A DNA stretch of 64,000 nt, taken from assembly GCA_934754515.1 (NCBI GenBank), contig CAKVIG010000003.1, forward strand, positions 124,001 through 188,000, read 5' to 3'. Below are positions 8,035-16,522 of this stretch, piece by piece. Origin of the DNA: an uncultured Candidatus Melainabacteria bacterium (GTDB taxonomy: Bacteria > Cyanobacteriota > Vampirovibrionia > Gastranaerophilales > Gastranaerophilaceae). Below the pieces are notes generated by a model, which made no database searches, had not been told where the DNA came from, and saw only the letters and a list, made by a program, of their open reading frames with translations. The position numbers were made by a program, and so were the translations under genes. How positions within the stretch are numbered: position 1 is the first letter of the stretch; each line of letters opens with the position of its first letter.

Positions 8035-8435
8035 CTTAAAATTGAACGACATTCGCACCGCGAGCGTGCAGCGATTAGCTGCTATAGCGAGCGTCAGAGT
8101 GCAAGCTCTGCTTGCTAATCATCCATTTTGTTCAACGCTCGTAAGAGCGTAGGAAGCGGTAGCGTGTTTTCTCTTTGTTTTCGTACTTTTCTTTCTCTTT
8201 ACCTCGCAAATAAAGAGAAAGAAAAGTACAGGGAAATACTATATTTTAACATGATTTAACCCTTACGGGAAAACACCTCACCCTAACCCTGTCTTGGATT
8301 ATTCGGGGTGTCGGCGGAGTAACGTCCGACCTCCACCTTACGGGCTTACGCCCTACCGAAAATCCGCTCTCCTGTAAGGAGAGGGAATAACCACGATTTG
8401 TTAATACTCACAGTACGAATGTCGTTCATTTTGAG
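8035..8435. repeat. Composite repeat island bounded by an inverted repeat
   Basis: The 560-base gap after ldcA has no plausible gene. It is bounded by an inverted repeat with core GAACGACATTCG at 8044-8055 and CGAATGTCGTTC at 8416-8427, continuing into AAAAT on both sides. Inside are a perfect 19-bp hairpin (8183-8201 / 8211-8229, GTACTTTTCTTTCTCTTTA) and a copy of the CACCTCACCCTA...GTAAGGAGAGGGAATAACC repeat (8274-8392). That copy is itself split by about 76 foreign bases (8291-8366). This looks like nested accumulation of small elements. Confidence 0.8.
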
Positions 8436-8538
8436 TTAAAAAAATTATATTTTTTGTTAACATTTGTAAATATTTTTATATACAAAGCAATTTTTTAAAT
8501 TTTGAAACGTTATTATATATATACAAGTTGAAAAGGAT

Positions 8539-8799
8539 ATGACTATGGGTGTATCTCCAATCGAACAAAATTATCAATATGGTCTTTACGGTCAAGGAAG
8601 TAAAATTCCGTTTGGCGGTTTAACCGTACAACCGCGTGTTACCCCAACCCCTTCCGTTGATAACCAATATGGAATCTCTATTCCGCAAAATCACTCTTAT
8701 ACACAGGATGAAGCAGGAAATAGAATTGCAACCGGTCAAGACGGCGTAGGTTTGGCTCACGTAGATGCAAAAGAACGTAACTTTATGCTTATTGCATAG
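8539..8799 (+). CDS. Small orphan protein, 86 residues
   Basis: I do not recognise this protein. It starts at an ATG with AAAAGGA about six bases upstream; a second ATG two codons later is possible. An AT-rich promoter-like TTATTATATATATAC precedes it. The sequence is hydrophilic, with Gly/Tyr/Asn-rich N-terminal residues (NYQYGLYGQGSKIPFGG), a Pro/Thr stretch (VQPRVTPTPSVD) and an acidic-polar C-terminal third ending KERNFMLIA. There is no signal peptide and no membrane segment. A strong bidirectional terminator follows, so it is a monocistronic unit. The PFGG near residue 26 recalls the F-x-G motif near the N-termini of other orphan proteins in this window. Confidence 0.7.
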   Translation: MTMGVSPIEQNYQYGLYGQGSKIPFGGLTVQPRVTPTPSVDNQYGISIPQNHSYTQDEAGNRIATGQDGVGLAHVDAKERNFMLIA

Positions 8800-8815
8800 A
8801 ACAATTTAACAAAAC

Positions 8816-8852
8816 CAAAAATATGGTATGTTTGTTAACATACCATATTTTT
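8816..8852. terminator. Bidirectional terminator between convergent genes
   Basis: The stem ATATGGTATG / CATACCATAT, with an A-run before and a T-run after, serves the orphan gene on the plus strand and the lipoprotein gene on the minus strand. Confidence 0.85.
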
Positions 8853-8853
8853 G

Positions 8854-9261
8854 TTACTGTACGTAAAAATCATTCAATGCAAGCGGATGTTGAAAATCTT
8901 CATGCGAAAATACCTGCATTACATAACGTCCTTTCTCATATAGAGTAAAGTAATTGGTCTGATAGTACCTTTCGTCTTTCATAAGGCGATAGTCTTTTGT
9001 TCTAACAACCTCATTCCCGCCCCAAGGTGCTTTATCCGTCATCTTGAATATTTGCACGCGAATAAATTCGTTTTTCATTTTTTTAGGCGCGATAAAAAGA
9101 TAATAAACCCTTTGCCCCTCATTAAAAACTTTTTGGTCCTGAAGTGCGTTTTCTCTTGTTATCGGTTGCACATTAAATAATATCAATCCGCGTTCATAAG
9201 TACAAGCTGTTAATCCGATTAAACAAAAAACTAGAACTATAAGTAGTTTCCAAAATCTCAT
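8854..9261 (-). CDS. Predicted lipoprotein, 135 residues
   Basis: I do not recognise the family. The N-terminus is a clear lipoprotein signal: MRFWK, a hydrophobic stretch (LLIVLVFCLIG), then the lipobox LTAC with Cys20. The mature part is about 115 residues with many aromatic residues and alternating hydrophobic positions (VYYLFIAPKK, FIRVQIFKM, YFTLYEKGRYVMQVF), suggesting a beta-sandwich. Its ATG overlaps the stop codon of the upstream TPR gene by one base (TAATG), so the two are probably translated together, and the lipoprotein may anchor or partner the exported TPR protein. Confidence 0.8.
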   Translation of the reverse strand: MRFWKLLIVLVFCLIGLTACTYERGLILFNVQPITRENALQDQKVFNEGQRVYYLFIAPKKMKNEFIRVQIFKMTDKAPWGGNEVVRTKDYRLMKDERYYQTNYFTLYEKGRYVMQVFSHEDFQHPLALNDFYVQ

Positions 9262-11237
9262 TATCTTTCCAACTGTTTAATTTTTTGATTGACTACGTTT
9301 AACATTTTTTCATCTTTTTCAATACCTGAATACAAATAATAATATTCTAAAGCTTTATCTACATCGTCTTTTTGTTCATAAGCCAAGCCTAGAGAATAGT
9401 AAGCATAAGGATAATCCGGTGAAAGTTCTATAACTTTTTCGAAACATTGTATACATTCATCATAATTTTTCTGACTTGCTAAAATTAAACCTTTATTAAA
9501 ATAAGCATCAGTATTTTTAGCGTCCAAAGTTAAAATCTTATTATAAAAACTTAAAGCTTTTGTATTGTTTCCAACAAGTTTATACAAATTTGCAATCTTA
9601 AGCATAGTAACCTTATCTTGCGGAGTAAATACTACCGCTTTTGTATAATAATCAATCGCATCATTGTATTTTTGAGCTTTATAAGCGTCATCGCCTTTTT
9701 TGATTAATTCATCATAACCAAGAGCTTGTTCATTTACTTGAGGTTTCTTAACTTCCAGCTTAGCTTTATTTGTTGTTTTAAAATCTCTTAAAGCAACATT
9801 GTATTCTCTGTTTCCGGGAGCTAAAGAAACAGCCTTTTCATAGTTTGTTAAAGCGATATCTGTGCAACCCATTTTTTCGTTCGCTTGAGCCAAACCGAAA
9901 TATGCAGAAGCTTCTTTGTCGTTCAAATCAATCGCATCTTCAAAATACAAAATTGCCTGACCGTAATCTTGTTTGTCTAAAAGCTTATACCCGTAAGCAA
10001 TAGAAGCTGCCATTAAGTTTTGTTTCAACCTTTCATTTGGCTGTTTTTCCAAAAGATTTTTGTAAATTTCAATCGCTGACATATAATTATCCATTGCGTG
10101 CAAAGTTAGTGCCTTGTTTGCAAGCAATTCGTAATTGTCTGGTTCGGATTTTAAAGCCAAATCGTAAAACTTAAGCGCGTTCACATAATCGCATTTTTTA
10201 TGATAACAAAGTGCAAGTTCTTTTTTTGTTTCATTGTTTGAAGAATCTTTTGAATATGATTTTTCAAAGTTGAAAAGTGCAAGCTCGTTGTTGTTAAGTT
10301 TTTTGTAAACTAAACCTAAATTGCGGTATGCGTCCGCATCATCAGGATAAGCCGTTAAATAAGCCTTATATTGTTCAATAGCTTCATCGTTTTTATCCAT
10401 ATTGCCAAGCAAGTTAGCATAATCAAATTTTAATGCCACAAGATTAGGATTAAGCTCAAACGTTTTTTTGAATGTTTCAAGAGCTTTTTCATTTTCACCG
10501 ATATTCTGATAAGAAAGAGCCAATTTAGCTAAAATTGCTTCATCATCAGGATTATCATCTAAAGCTTTTTCTAACATTTCAGCAGAAGCTTGGAATTGTT
10601 TTGTATCATATAACGCCATACCATAATTAGCATAATCTTTAAACGCAGAAGGATATTTTTTGTAAACAGTAGAATAAATATCGCATGCTTTTTCAGGCTG
10701 ATTAGATGCGTAATAAACATTTGCCAAGTTCTCAGTAGCCTCTTGGTGTTCAGGATAAGCACTCAAAAACGTATTATAATTTTCTATCGCGCTTGCATAA
10801 TTCTTTCTGTAATATTCAATATTTGCCAAATTCAAATAGTTGTATTTATATTCAGGGTAAATTTGTTGAGCCTGCATGAATGAATTATAAGCGTTTTCAT
10901 AGTCACCTAATGTTTGTAATATATTACCGATACTAATATAAATAAATGCATCATTGGGACGAAGTTTTACAGCTTTTTTGTAAGCACCTAAAGCTTCTTC
11001 ATAATTGCCTGTATCAGAATATAATCCTGCGATTTTGGTATAAAGCATTGCATCATCGCCATTTATCGCTATTGCCTTTTGAATAATGCTTATAGCATTT
11101 GCATAATCGCTTCGGTATTCATAATTACACGCCTGTTGGTAAAGTGCGTGTGCTTCTTTTGTCATCTTTGCCTCAACAGAAATTGAGGACAAAGAAACTA
11201 ATACTGCCAACAACGATATATATAATTTTTTATTCAT
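9261..11237 (-). CDS. Exported TPR-repeat protein, 658 residues
   Basis: A Sec signal peptide (MNKKLYISLLAVLVSLSSI, then cleavage near SVEA-K) is followed by continuous tetratricopeptide repeats. About sixteen 34-residue units are recognisable by the W/Y..A..Y..A pattern (for example ALGAYKKAVKLRPNDAFIYI, SALYFGLAQANEKMG-type turns, YYTKAVVFTPQDKVTMLKIA). A linker near residues 485-510, rich in Lys and Asn, separates two TPR blocks. It should act as a periplasmic or surface scaffold for protein-protein contacts. It is coupled to the downstream lipoprotein gene. No enzymatic domain is present, and the partner is unknown. Confidence 0.85.
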   Translation of the reverse strand: MNKKLYISLLAVLVSLSSISVEAKMTKEAHALYQQACNYEYRSDYANAISIIQKAIAINGDDAMLYTKIAGLYSDTGNYEEALGAYKKAVKLRPNDAFIYISIGNILQTLGDYENAYNSFMQAQQIYPEYKYNYLNLANIEYYRKNYASAIENYNTFLSAYPEHQEATENLANVYYASNQPEKACDIYSTVYKKYPSAFKDYANYGMALYDTKQFQASAEMLEKALDDNPDDEAILAKLALSYQNIGENEKALETFKKTFELNPNLVALKFDYANLLGNMDKNDEAIEQYKAYLTAYPDDADAYRNLGLVYKKLNNNELALFNFEKSYSKDSSNNETKKELALCYHKKCDYVNALKFYDLALKSEPDNYELLANKALTLHAMDNYMSAIEIYKNLLEKQPNERLKQNLMAASIAYGYKLLDKQDYGQAILYFEDAIDLNDKEASAYFGLAQANEKMGCTDIALTNYEKAVSLAPGNREYNVALRDFKTTNKAKLEVKKPQVNEQALGYDELIKKGDDAYKAQKYNDAIDYYTKAVVFTPQDKVTMLKIANLYKLVGNNTKALSFYNKILTLDAKNTDAYFNKGLILASQKNYDECIQCFEKVIELSPDYPYAYYSLGLAYEQKDDVDKALEYYYLYSGIEKDEKMLNVVNQKIKQLER

Positions 11238-11388
11238 ATTGCTCTATCCCCTATGATACTAAATATTCTATCAGAAAAAGAATGTAATAGAAATAAAGTT
11301 AAGATATATTAAAATAACTTAAAAAAGCGTTATTGATATAAAAAATGTGGTATTATTAATATACAGGATGTATTAGAGAGGTTTATTC

Positions 11389-11886
11389 ATGACAGAACAA
11401 AAATTCAGAATTGGAATAGGGTATGATATTCACAAATTAGCAGAAAATCGCGAATTAATAATCGGTGGTGTAAAAATTCCTTATGAAAAAGGACTTTTAG
11501 GTCATTCTGATGCTGATGTTCTGGTTCATGCAATTATAGATGCTTTACTCGGAGCACTTGCAATGGATGATATCGGAACGCTATTCCCTGATACTGATGA
11601 TAGATTTAAAGATGCTAATAGCATTGAATTATTGAGAAAAGTTTATGACAAAGTGCAAGTTCAAGGATACTGGATAAATAATATCGATACAAACATCATT
11701 GCCCAAGCTCCTAAAATGATGTCATATATCCCTGAAATGAAAACAATATTGGCTAAAGTTTTAGGGTTAGACGAAACAGATATTTCAATCAAAGCTAAAA
11801 CAAAAGAAGGCTTGGATTCTGTTGGAGATAAGCTTGCCATTGAAGCACAAGCTGTTGTTATGCTTGAAAAAATAAGCGAAGCGTAA
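11389..11886 (+). CDS. ispF: 2-C-methyl-D-erythritol 2,4-cyclodiphosphate synthase
   Basis: This is an enzyme of the MEP isoprenoid pathway, forming the cyclic diphosphate from CDP-ME-2-phosphate. It has 165 residues, the usual length. Metal and substrate motifs are GYDIHK (Asp13, His15), LLGHSDADVL (His39), the flexible loop GTLFPDTDDRFKDANS, and KTKEGLDSVGD near the C-terminus. A GAGAGG Shine-Dalgarno sequence lies about seven bases before the ATG. It stands alone with its own terminator; ispD is not fused or adjacent. Confidence 0.96.
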   Translation: MTEQKFRIGIGYDIHKLAENRELIIGGVKIPYEKGLLGHSDADVLVHAIIDALLGALAMDDIGTLFPDTDDRFKDANSIELLRKVYDKVQVQGYWINNIDTNIIAQAPKMMSYIPEMKTILAKVLGLDETDISIKAKTKEGLDSVGDKLAIEAQAVVMLEKISEA

Positions 11887-11913
11887 ATAATAATTCTGTA
11901 AAATTTTATCAAT

Positions 11914-11944
11914 AAGAAGCCCCCTGCTACGCAGGGGGCTTCTT
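11914..11944. terminator. Strong bidirectional terminator (ispF / flagellin)
   Basis: AAGAAGCCCCCTGC and GCAGGGGGCTTCTT form a 14-bp stem with a three-base loop between the convergent ispF and flagellin genes. Confidence 0.92.
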
Positions 11945-11963
11945 TCACTATTTAAGATAAATC

Positions 11964-13058
11964 TTATATTAAATTCAATGCAATACTTGGAACTTGATTT
12001 GCAGTTGATAATAGTGTTGCAGTAGATTGTTGCAAAATTTGATACTTAATAAAGTTTGAAGATTCAGTTGCAACATCTGCATCCTTGATTGAAGAATTAG
12101 CTGATACAATGTTCTCCTTTTGTACACTTATCGCATCAACAGCTGATTCAACTCTGTTCATGTACGCACCGATTAAAGTTGTTCTGTTTGAAACATTTTC
12201 AATCGCATCATCTATGAATTGTAAGAATTCACGAGCAGTAGCATCATCTGTATAAACAGCATCACAAATTGCTGTAATGCAACCTGCATTAGCGACTCCT
12301 TTACCATCATTATCTTCATCATATAATCTGTCTTTGATAGCTTTACCATATTGTTTTTCATCAGTATAGTCATAAGTAGTGCCGTTTGTTAACTCTATCT
12401 TCTCACCAGTTATTCTCGCATAAAGAGCTGATGTTGGGTGATTGATATTACCATCAGGTTTACCTTGACCTCTCATATACCAATCATCTTGTTTTCTGCC
12501 ATTCAAGCTCATAAATAATGCAGTACATTTTGCTGATTCAAAAATTGTATATTTCAAATTAATAATGTTTTCTTGACCTGAATTATTTGAAACTTGAATA
12601 TTTACACCGGCTTTTGTTTTTGCAGCAGTACTTGTACCATCAAGTAATTGTATGCCGTTAAAGTCGATAACTTGACAAAGTCTGTTAATTTCTTCCATTC
12701 TTTGTAAAACTTCGGTTTTAATTGCGTTCATTGAAGATGTACCGTAAGTACCGTTGGCAGCTTGTTCGGTCAAATCTCTGATACGTTGTAAATAATCACC
12801 AACAATATCCAAAACACCTTCTGCTGTATCCAATAAAGATAAGCCCATTGATGCGTTTGATTCGGCTACATCATAACCTGAAATTTGTGCTTCCATTAAT
12901 GTAGAAACTGAAGAACCTGCTGCATCGTCTGCGCCTGAGTTAATCTTGTAACCTGTTGATAATCTTTCCATTGCCTTGTTCATGCCTGTTGTAGCACTGG
13001 ACAAGTTTTTTTGCGCTGTTAATGACGCAAGGTTTGTGTTAATAGTGATTGAAGCCAT
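11964..13058 (-). CDS. fliC: Flagellin
   Basis: This is the filament protein of the flagellum. I set the start at the ATG of MASITINTNLASL because AAGGAGAT lies about seven bases upstream; the longer open frame adds 47 residues unlike any flagellin. The product has 364 residues. The N-terminal D0/D1 (SLTAQKNLSSATTGMNKAME, LSTGYKINSGADDAAG) and C-terminal D1/D0 (NRTTLIGAYMNRVESAVD, then QILQQSTATLLSTANQVPSI) are well conserved. The LQRIRDLTEQAANGTYG helix matches the TLR5-contact region. The middle domain is small and unusual, with four cysteines in the whole protein (LCQVID, AKCTALF, GCITAICDAV), rare in flagellins. It appears monocistronic, with a 5' leader of up to about 200 bases. Confidence 0.93.
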   Translation of the reverse strand: MASITINTNLASLTAQKNLSSATTGMNKAMERLSTGYKINSGADDAAGSSVSTLMEAQISGYDVAESNASMGLSLLDTAEGVLDIVGDYLQRIRDLTEQAANGTYGTSSMNAIKTEVLQRMEEINRLCQVIDFNGIQLLDGTSTAAKTKAGVNIQVSNNSGQENIINLKYTIFESAKCTALFMSLNGRKQDDWYMRGQGKPDGNINHPTSALYARITGEKIELTNGTTYDYTDEKQYGKAIKDRLYDEDNDGKGVANAGCITAICDAVYTDDATAREFLQFIDDAIENVSNRTTLIGAYMNRVESAVDAISVQKENIVSANSSIKDADVATESSNFIKYQILQQSTATLLSTANQVPSIALNLI

Positions 13059-13257
13059 AACTTGATCTCCTTTTCTTAAGTTTTCTTCCTTGAACATCAC
13101 AAATTTGAACGCCAAAGCCACGGCGCAATCTTTGTGATAGCCTTTAATTGCGATAGATATTAACTTCTTCGCACTATCATAATAAATGTTTTCAAGCAAG
13201 AATGAAATTCTAAAATAGTTAGAATTTTCTCAAACTTAAGTTGGATGTTTTATAGGC
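13059..13257 (-). promoter_or_regulatory. Flagellin upstream/leader region with stem-loop
   Basis: On the minus strand an ATCACAAA ... TTTGTGAT stem (about 13097-13138) encloses GCGCC/GGCG pairing shortly before the Shine-Dalgarno sequence AAGGAGAT. A second inverted repeat, ATTCTAA/TTAGAAT, lies near 13205-13225, probably the end of the lepB transcript. I found no convincing sigma-28 or sigma-54 promoter. Confidence 0.4.
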
Positions 13258-13896
13258 TTATAAGTTTTTAATATGGTTTAAAGGCCAGAACAGAAATACT
13301 GCACGACCGATAAATCGTTCTTTAGGCAACGTACCCCAAAAACGACTATCCATAGAGTTTCCTCTATTATCGCCCATCATGAAATATTGACCTTCAGGAA
13401 TTACAAGCGGACCGCAGAACATGTCGGCTTTACATTTATGAAAATCATATTCACTCATAATATAATCTTCTTGCAAAGGTTTATCATTGATATAAACTTT
13501 GTAAGCACCATTAGTTCCCTGTTTAATTTCCAGTTTTTCACCCGGAAGTCCTACAACTCTTTTAATATAAGCTATATCTTTGCAGAAAAATCCTGTTAGA
13601 CGACTAAAAACAGCCCAAGGTGTTGTTTTAAGCTTCACGAAAGGCGGATAAAAAATCATTACATCGCCGCGTTTAGGTGTATTTTCGAAATGGTGTGTTT
13701 TAATCAAATTCGGGAATTTTGTAAGTTTTTCAACTACAATTCTATCACCTTCAACAAGTGTTGGTTTCATAGAACCTGATGGAATCCATCTCAATTCTGC
13801 AACAAAAAATCTTATCAAAATAACTGCAACTACTACAAAAACGATTGTATCAACAGTTTCTTTTAAATTCGCTCTAAATTTTTCTTTATCAATCAT
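13258..13896 (-). CDS. lepB: Signal peptidase I
   Basis: This membrane serine protease removes signal peptides at the outer face of the inner membrane. It has 212 residues. One N-terminal transmembrane helix (about 15-34) is followed by box B WIPSGSMKPTL with catalytic Ser42, box D AYIKRVVGLPGE with the general base Lys112, and box E MGDNRGNSMDSRFWG. The size is that of cyanobacterial and Gram-positive type enzymes rather than the 324-residue two-helix E. coli form. Its start overlaps the upstream polyprenyl-synthase-like gene by ATGA. Confidence 0.95.
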   Translation of the reverse strand: MIDKEKFRANLKETVDTIVFVVVAVILIRFFVAELRWIPSGSMKPTLVEGDRIVVEKLTKFPNLIKTHHFENTPKRGDVMIFYPPFVKLKTTPWAVFSRLTGFFCKDIAYIKRVVGLPGEKLEIKQGTNGAYKVYINDKPLQEDYIMSEYDFHKCKADMFCGPLVIPEGQYFMMGDNRGNSMDSRFWGTLPKERFIGRAVFLFWPLNHIKNL

Positions 13897-14684
13897 ATTA
13901 ACCTTAATAATTCCTCTAAACCTTTTGAGTAATCATTTTGAGGCATATCCCCAATTACACTCCTCATCTCTTCTAAATAATTATCCATTAAAGCTTGAGT
14001 TTTTTCAATCCCTAAAATATCTTTGAGTGTGTGAATTTTATTATTTTTATCCACAGCTTCAGAATTTGCTTCAAAATCATTTTTTATTTGAAACAAAATT
14101 CCAAAATTCTCTGCAAATTTTTGCGCCTTATTGATATCCAAATTTGCTAACTCTGCCGAGCTTTTTAATGTAGCCACAAATAATTCTGCTGTTTTACCTT
14201 TTGCGATTTCCAAGTATTCTTTTTTTGTCGGATACTTCCCTCTTAAAGAATATTGCAACAATTCAGCTTCGCTCATTTTTTGTATGCAGGTTTGAAAATT
14301 ATTGATAACATTCCAATTTTGAATTTTAATTAACTTTGAGGTTGCAAGTGATAACAAATAATCACCGCTTAGAATTGCTATATGAGAATTAAATTTTTTA
14401 TTAAAAGTTCTATCGTTACGTCTAAAATCGGCATTATCAATCACATCGTCATGCAAAAGCGAAGCATTGTGAATAAGTTCACAGGCAGTCAGCAAATCAA
14501 TATCAACGTTTTTTGAAAAAGCTTTGGTATAAAGAATTGTTAAAAGCGAACGAATGCGTTTTTTAGGGCTTTTGAGAAAATGATTAAGCTCTTTAAATAT
14601 TTCATTATCCGTTTGAAATAAATTATATAAACTCTCATCAACCAAATTTAATTCTGCTTTTGCGATTTGTGCGATTTTTTCCAT
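13893..14684 (-). CDS. Trans-isoprenyl diphosphate synthase-like protein with degenerate second Asp motif
   Basis: This resembles polyprenyl diphosphate synthases, which extend allylic diphosphates with isopentenyl diphosphate. The first aspartate-rich motif is intact in SLLHDDVIDNADFRRN (Asp79, Asp80, Asp83). The second, normally FQ-x-x-DD-x-x-D, reads FQIKNDFEAN, so the first and last of its three aspartates are lost. The protein has 263 residues against about 300-330. It may be an inactive partner subunit, as in heterodimeric synthases, or an enzyme with altered specificity. The start has no Shine-Dalgarno sequence; an extended -10 (TGCTAAAAT) ends six bases before the ATG, predicting a leaderless transcript that continues into lepB. 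Confidence 0.8.
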   Translation of the reverse strand: MEKIAQIAKAELNLVDESLYNLFQTDNEIFKELNHFLKSPKKRIRSLLTILYTKAFSKNVDIDLLTACELIHNASLLHDDVIDNADFRRNDRTFNKKFNSHIAILSGDYLLSLATSKLIKIQNWNVINNFQTCIQKMSEAELLQYSLRGKYPTKKEYLEIAKGKTAELFVATLKSSAELANLDINKAQKFAENFGILFQIKNDFEANSEAVDKNNKIHTLKDILGIEKTQALMDNYLEEMRSVIGDMPQNDYSKGLEELLRLI

Positions 14685-14746
14685 AAGATAATTTTAGCAT
14701 GAAGCCGAGAGGAGATATAGTAGCAAGGTTGCTAAAAATGTTTTTT

Positions 14747-14955
14747 AGTTAATAACACCCTCTCCCGCCTTCGGCAATAATATATCTCCAAAACTCAAAA
14801 GCCATAACCCACCCGTATCTGTAAGGCTCAGCAAAGCTTCGCCAACAGCTCCGACCTCCCTATCCATGGAGGTTGCTTTGCCAATCAGTGAACGACTTTA
14901 GCCCAGCTCTTTCCCTTGTTAGGGAAGGTTGGGATGGGGATGGGTATTATTAACT
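14747..14955. repeat. MITE-like element with AGTTAATAA ends
   Basis: The left end, AGTTAATAACACCCTCTCCC, mirrors the right end, which on the opposite strand reads AGTTAATAATACCCATCCCC. The interior contains TTCCCTTGTTAGGGAA and other short palindromes and no gene. The left end also matches the sequence at the far right edge of the window (63978-64000). The gap 14685-14966 holds nothing else apart from the promoter next to 14684. Confidence 0.8.
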
Positions 14956-14966
14956 ATGTTGCGTAC

Positions 14967-16127
14967 TTACGATTTTTCTTTCAAAAATTTTACGTAGTAA
15001 GAAGATACAGCTGGTACTATGCTCAATAGCACAAGTACGTTCATTATACCGAATTTTTGCGCAACAGCACCTAAAATTGACATGCACAAAGCGACAATTC
15101 CCCAGCAAAATCCGTTAATAAATCCTGCAACTATACTTTTATATTCAGGTAACGTTCTCTGCGCCCAAACCATTGTAACAGGCTGTGCCAACATTGTTGT
15201 AAACCCGATTACAAAGAAAATTATAAGCGATAAAATAGGGTGAGTTTTATAAGTCAAAGCAAACAGCACCATCATTGGGAAAGTTGCCCACATTGAGAAA
15301 TACACGACAGGTCTTGAACCGAAAAGTTTTTCTGCTTTCGGACTCAAAAATGAACTGAATGCTCCTGCAAATACGAATAAGAATAAGGCAAACCCGATGT
15401 AAAAAGGTGAATATCCCATTGATTTCCATAAGAACGGAAGTAATATACAAGAACTGTTTGTAATCAGTGATTTCATCATAGAAATTAGCATTAAATAGTT
15501 CATTTGCCTGTTAGACAAAATATCTTTAAAAGATTTGAAAAATTCTTTTCTAACCGGAGGCTTTTCAAGCTTTGATAATTTTGGAACACAGAAAAACATT
15601 ATTGAGGCTAGAGCCAATCCGATTAACGATGTGTAAGAAATCATTGACAAGCCCAGAACTTGAGTAATCAAAGCAGCTAAAAGCGGACCAAAAGCAAAGC
15701 CCAATGAACCCATGCTAATAAATATTCCCATATTATTGGAACAGTCTTTGCCTGAAAAATGGTTTACAAATCCCATAGATTGAGGATGAAAAAAGCTTCC
15801 ACCAAGGCTGCCTAAAATCATAAAGATTAATAATATATATACGTTTGGAGCAAGTGGCGTCAGCGGAATAAATACAGAAGCTAAAACCAAACCCCAAAAT
15901 ATAAAAAATCTTTTAAGAATATTATCTGCAAAAAATCCAAAAACAGGTTGCAACATGGATGAGCAAATATGAGAAATACTTATAATTACAGTTGCTATTG
16001 CCATTGAAAACCCAAGTTTTGATGCAATAAACGGCATTATAGGGTTTAAAAATCCGCTGTATACATCTGCGATTAAGTGTCCTAAACATAGCCAAATTAT
16101 TGCCATTTTCGTTGTATCTTTGTTCAT
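14967..16127 (-). CDS. MFS transporter, fosmidomycin-resistance-like
   Basis: This is a 12-helix major facilitator exporter of 386 residues from the chosen ATG (MNKDTTKMA). That start is preceded by GAGGATAAGGA; the open frame could start 19 codons earlier without a ribosome site. The first helix motif, LGHLIADVYSGFLNPIMPFI, is the hallmark of the Fsr/fosmidomycin-resistance branch (His and Asp in helix 1), followed by SSMLQPVFGFFADN as the loop 2-3 motif. The central loop (KLSKLEKPPVRKEFF) divides the two six-helix bundles. The substrate cannot be read from the sequence. It is transcribed divergently from the small winged-helix gene at 16208. Confidence 0.85.
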   Translation of the reverse strand: MNKDTTKMAIIWLCLGHLIADVYSGFLNPIMPFIASKLGFSMAIATVIISISHICSSMLQPVFGFFADNILKRFFIFWGLVLASVFIPLTPLAPNVYILLIFMILGSLGGSFFHPQSMGFVNHFSGKDCSNNMGIFISMGSLGFAFGPLLAALITQVLGLSMISYTSLIGLALASIMFFCVPKLSKLEKPPVRKEFFKSFKDILSNRQMNYLMLISMMKSLITNSSCILLPFLWKSMGYSPFYIGFALFLFVFAGAFSSFLSPKAEKLFGSRPVVYFSMWATFPMMVLFALTYKTHPILSLIIFFVIGFTTMLAQPVTMVWAQRTLPEYKSIVAGFINGFCWGIVALCMSILGAVAQKFGIMNVLVLLSIVPAVSSYYVKFLKEKS

Positions 16128-16172
16128 ATTCCTTATCCTCATCCCATTTACAATAATTATAATCTGCATAAA

Positions 16173-16201
16173 TTGATTAATCAAATGTATAGTGTTATAA
16201 T
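16173..16201 (+). promoter_or_regulatory. Sigma-70 promoter for a leaderless mRNA
   Basis: TTGATT (16173-16178), a 17-base spacer and TATAAT (16196-16201) are followed by only six bases before the ATG at 16208. The usual start site 6-8 bases after the -10 coincides with the start codon. Confidence 0.75.
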
Positions 16202-16207
16202 CAAGCT

Positions 16208-16522
16208 ATGAGTACAGAAGCGGAAGATACAAATTTAAAGATGGTTGGTTTGGAGTTAATGTTTTTAACTCCGGAAAAGTACAGTCATGAAGATGGAATT
16301 ACAGCTGTTGAACTCGCCAAACTTGTAAATTTACCCGTAGATGAAGTTAAAAAGAAGCTTCAAATTTTAAAAGAAAAAAATATTGTGCGCGTTAAAGGGA
16401 TAAACCCTAAGTGTTGGCTTTTTGACGAATACAATTTTCAGCGTCTTGATGACGATGATGATATTTTCCATTTACTTTGCAATTTTGAAGATGTAGATTT
16501 TGATAAATACTTTAGTTATTAA
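16208..16522 (+). CDS. Small winged-helix-like protein, 104 residues
   Basis: This is a predicted cytoplasmic DNA-binding or adaptor protein. Residues 30-75 (ITAVELAKLVNLPVDEVKKK followed by LQILKEKNIVRVKG) read as a helix-turn-helix with a following wing, as in MarR/ArsR-type folds. The C-terminus is strongly acidic (RLDDDDDIFHLL, NFEDVDFDKYFSY), which is unusual for a DNA-binding protein and may instead bind a partner. There is no Shine-Dalgarno sequence; a near-perfect promoter places transcription start at the ATG. Its last codon overlaps the convergent rbgA gene by four bases. The target is unknown. Confidence 0.7.
   Translation: MSTEAEDTNLKMVGLELMFLTPEKYSHEDGITAVELAKLVNLPVDEVKKKLQILKEKNIVRVKGINPKCWLFDEYNFQRLDDDDDIFHLLCNFEDVDFDKYFSY

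Noticed and set aside
13059..13199. N-terminal extension of flagellin by 47 residues
   Set aside because: The extension has no flagellin homology, and a strong Shine-Dalgarno sequence sits before the internal ATG.
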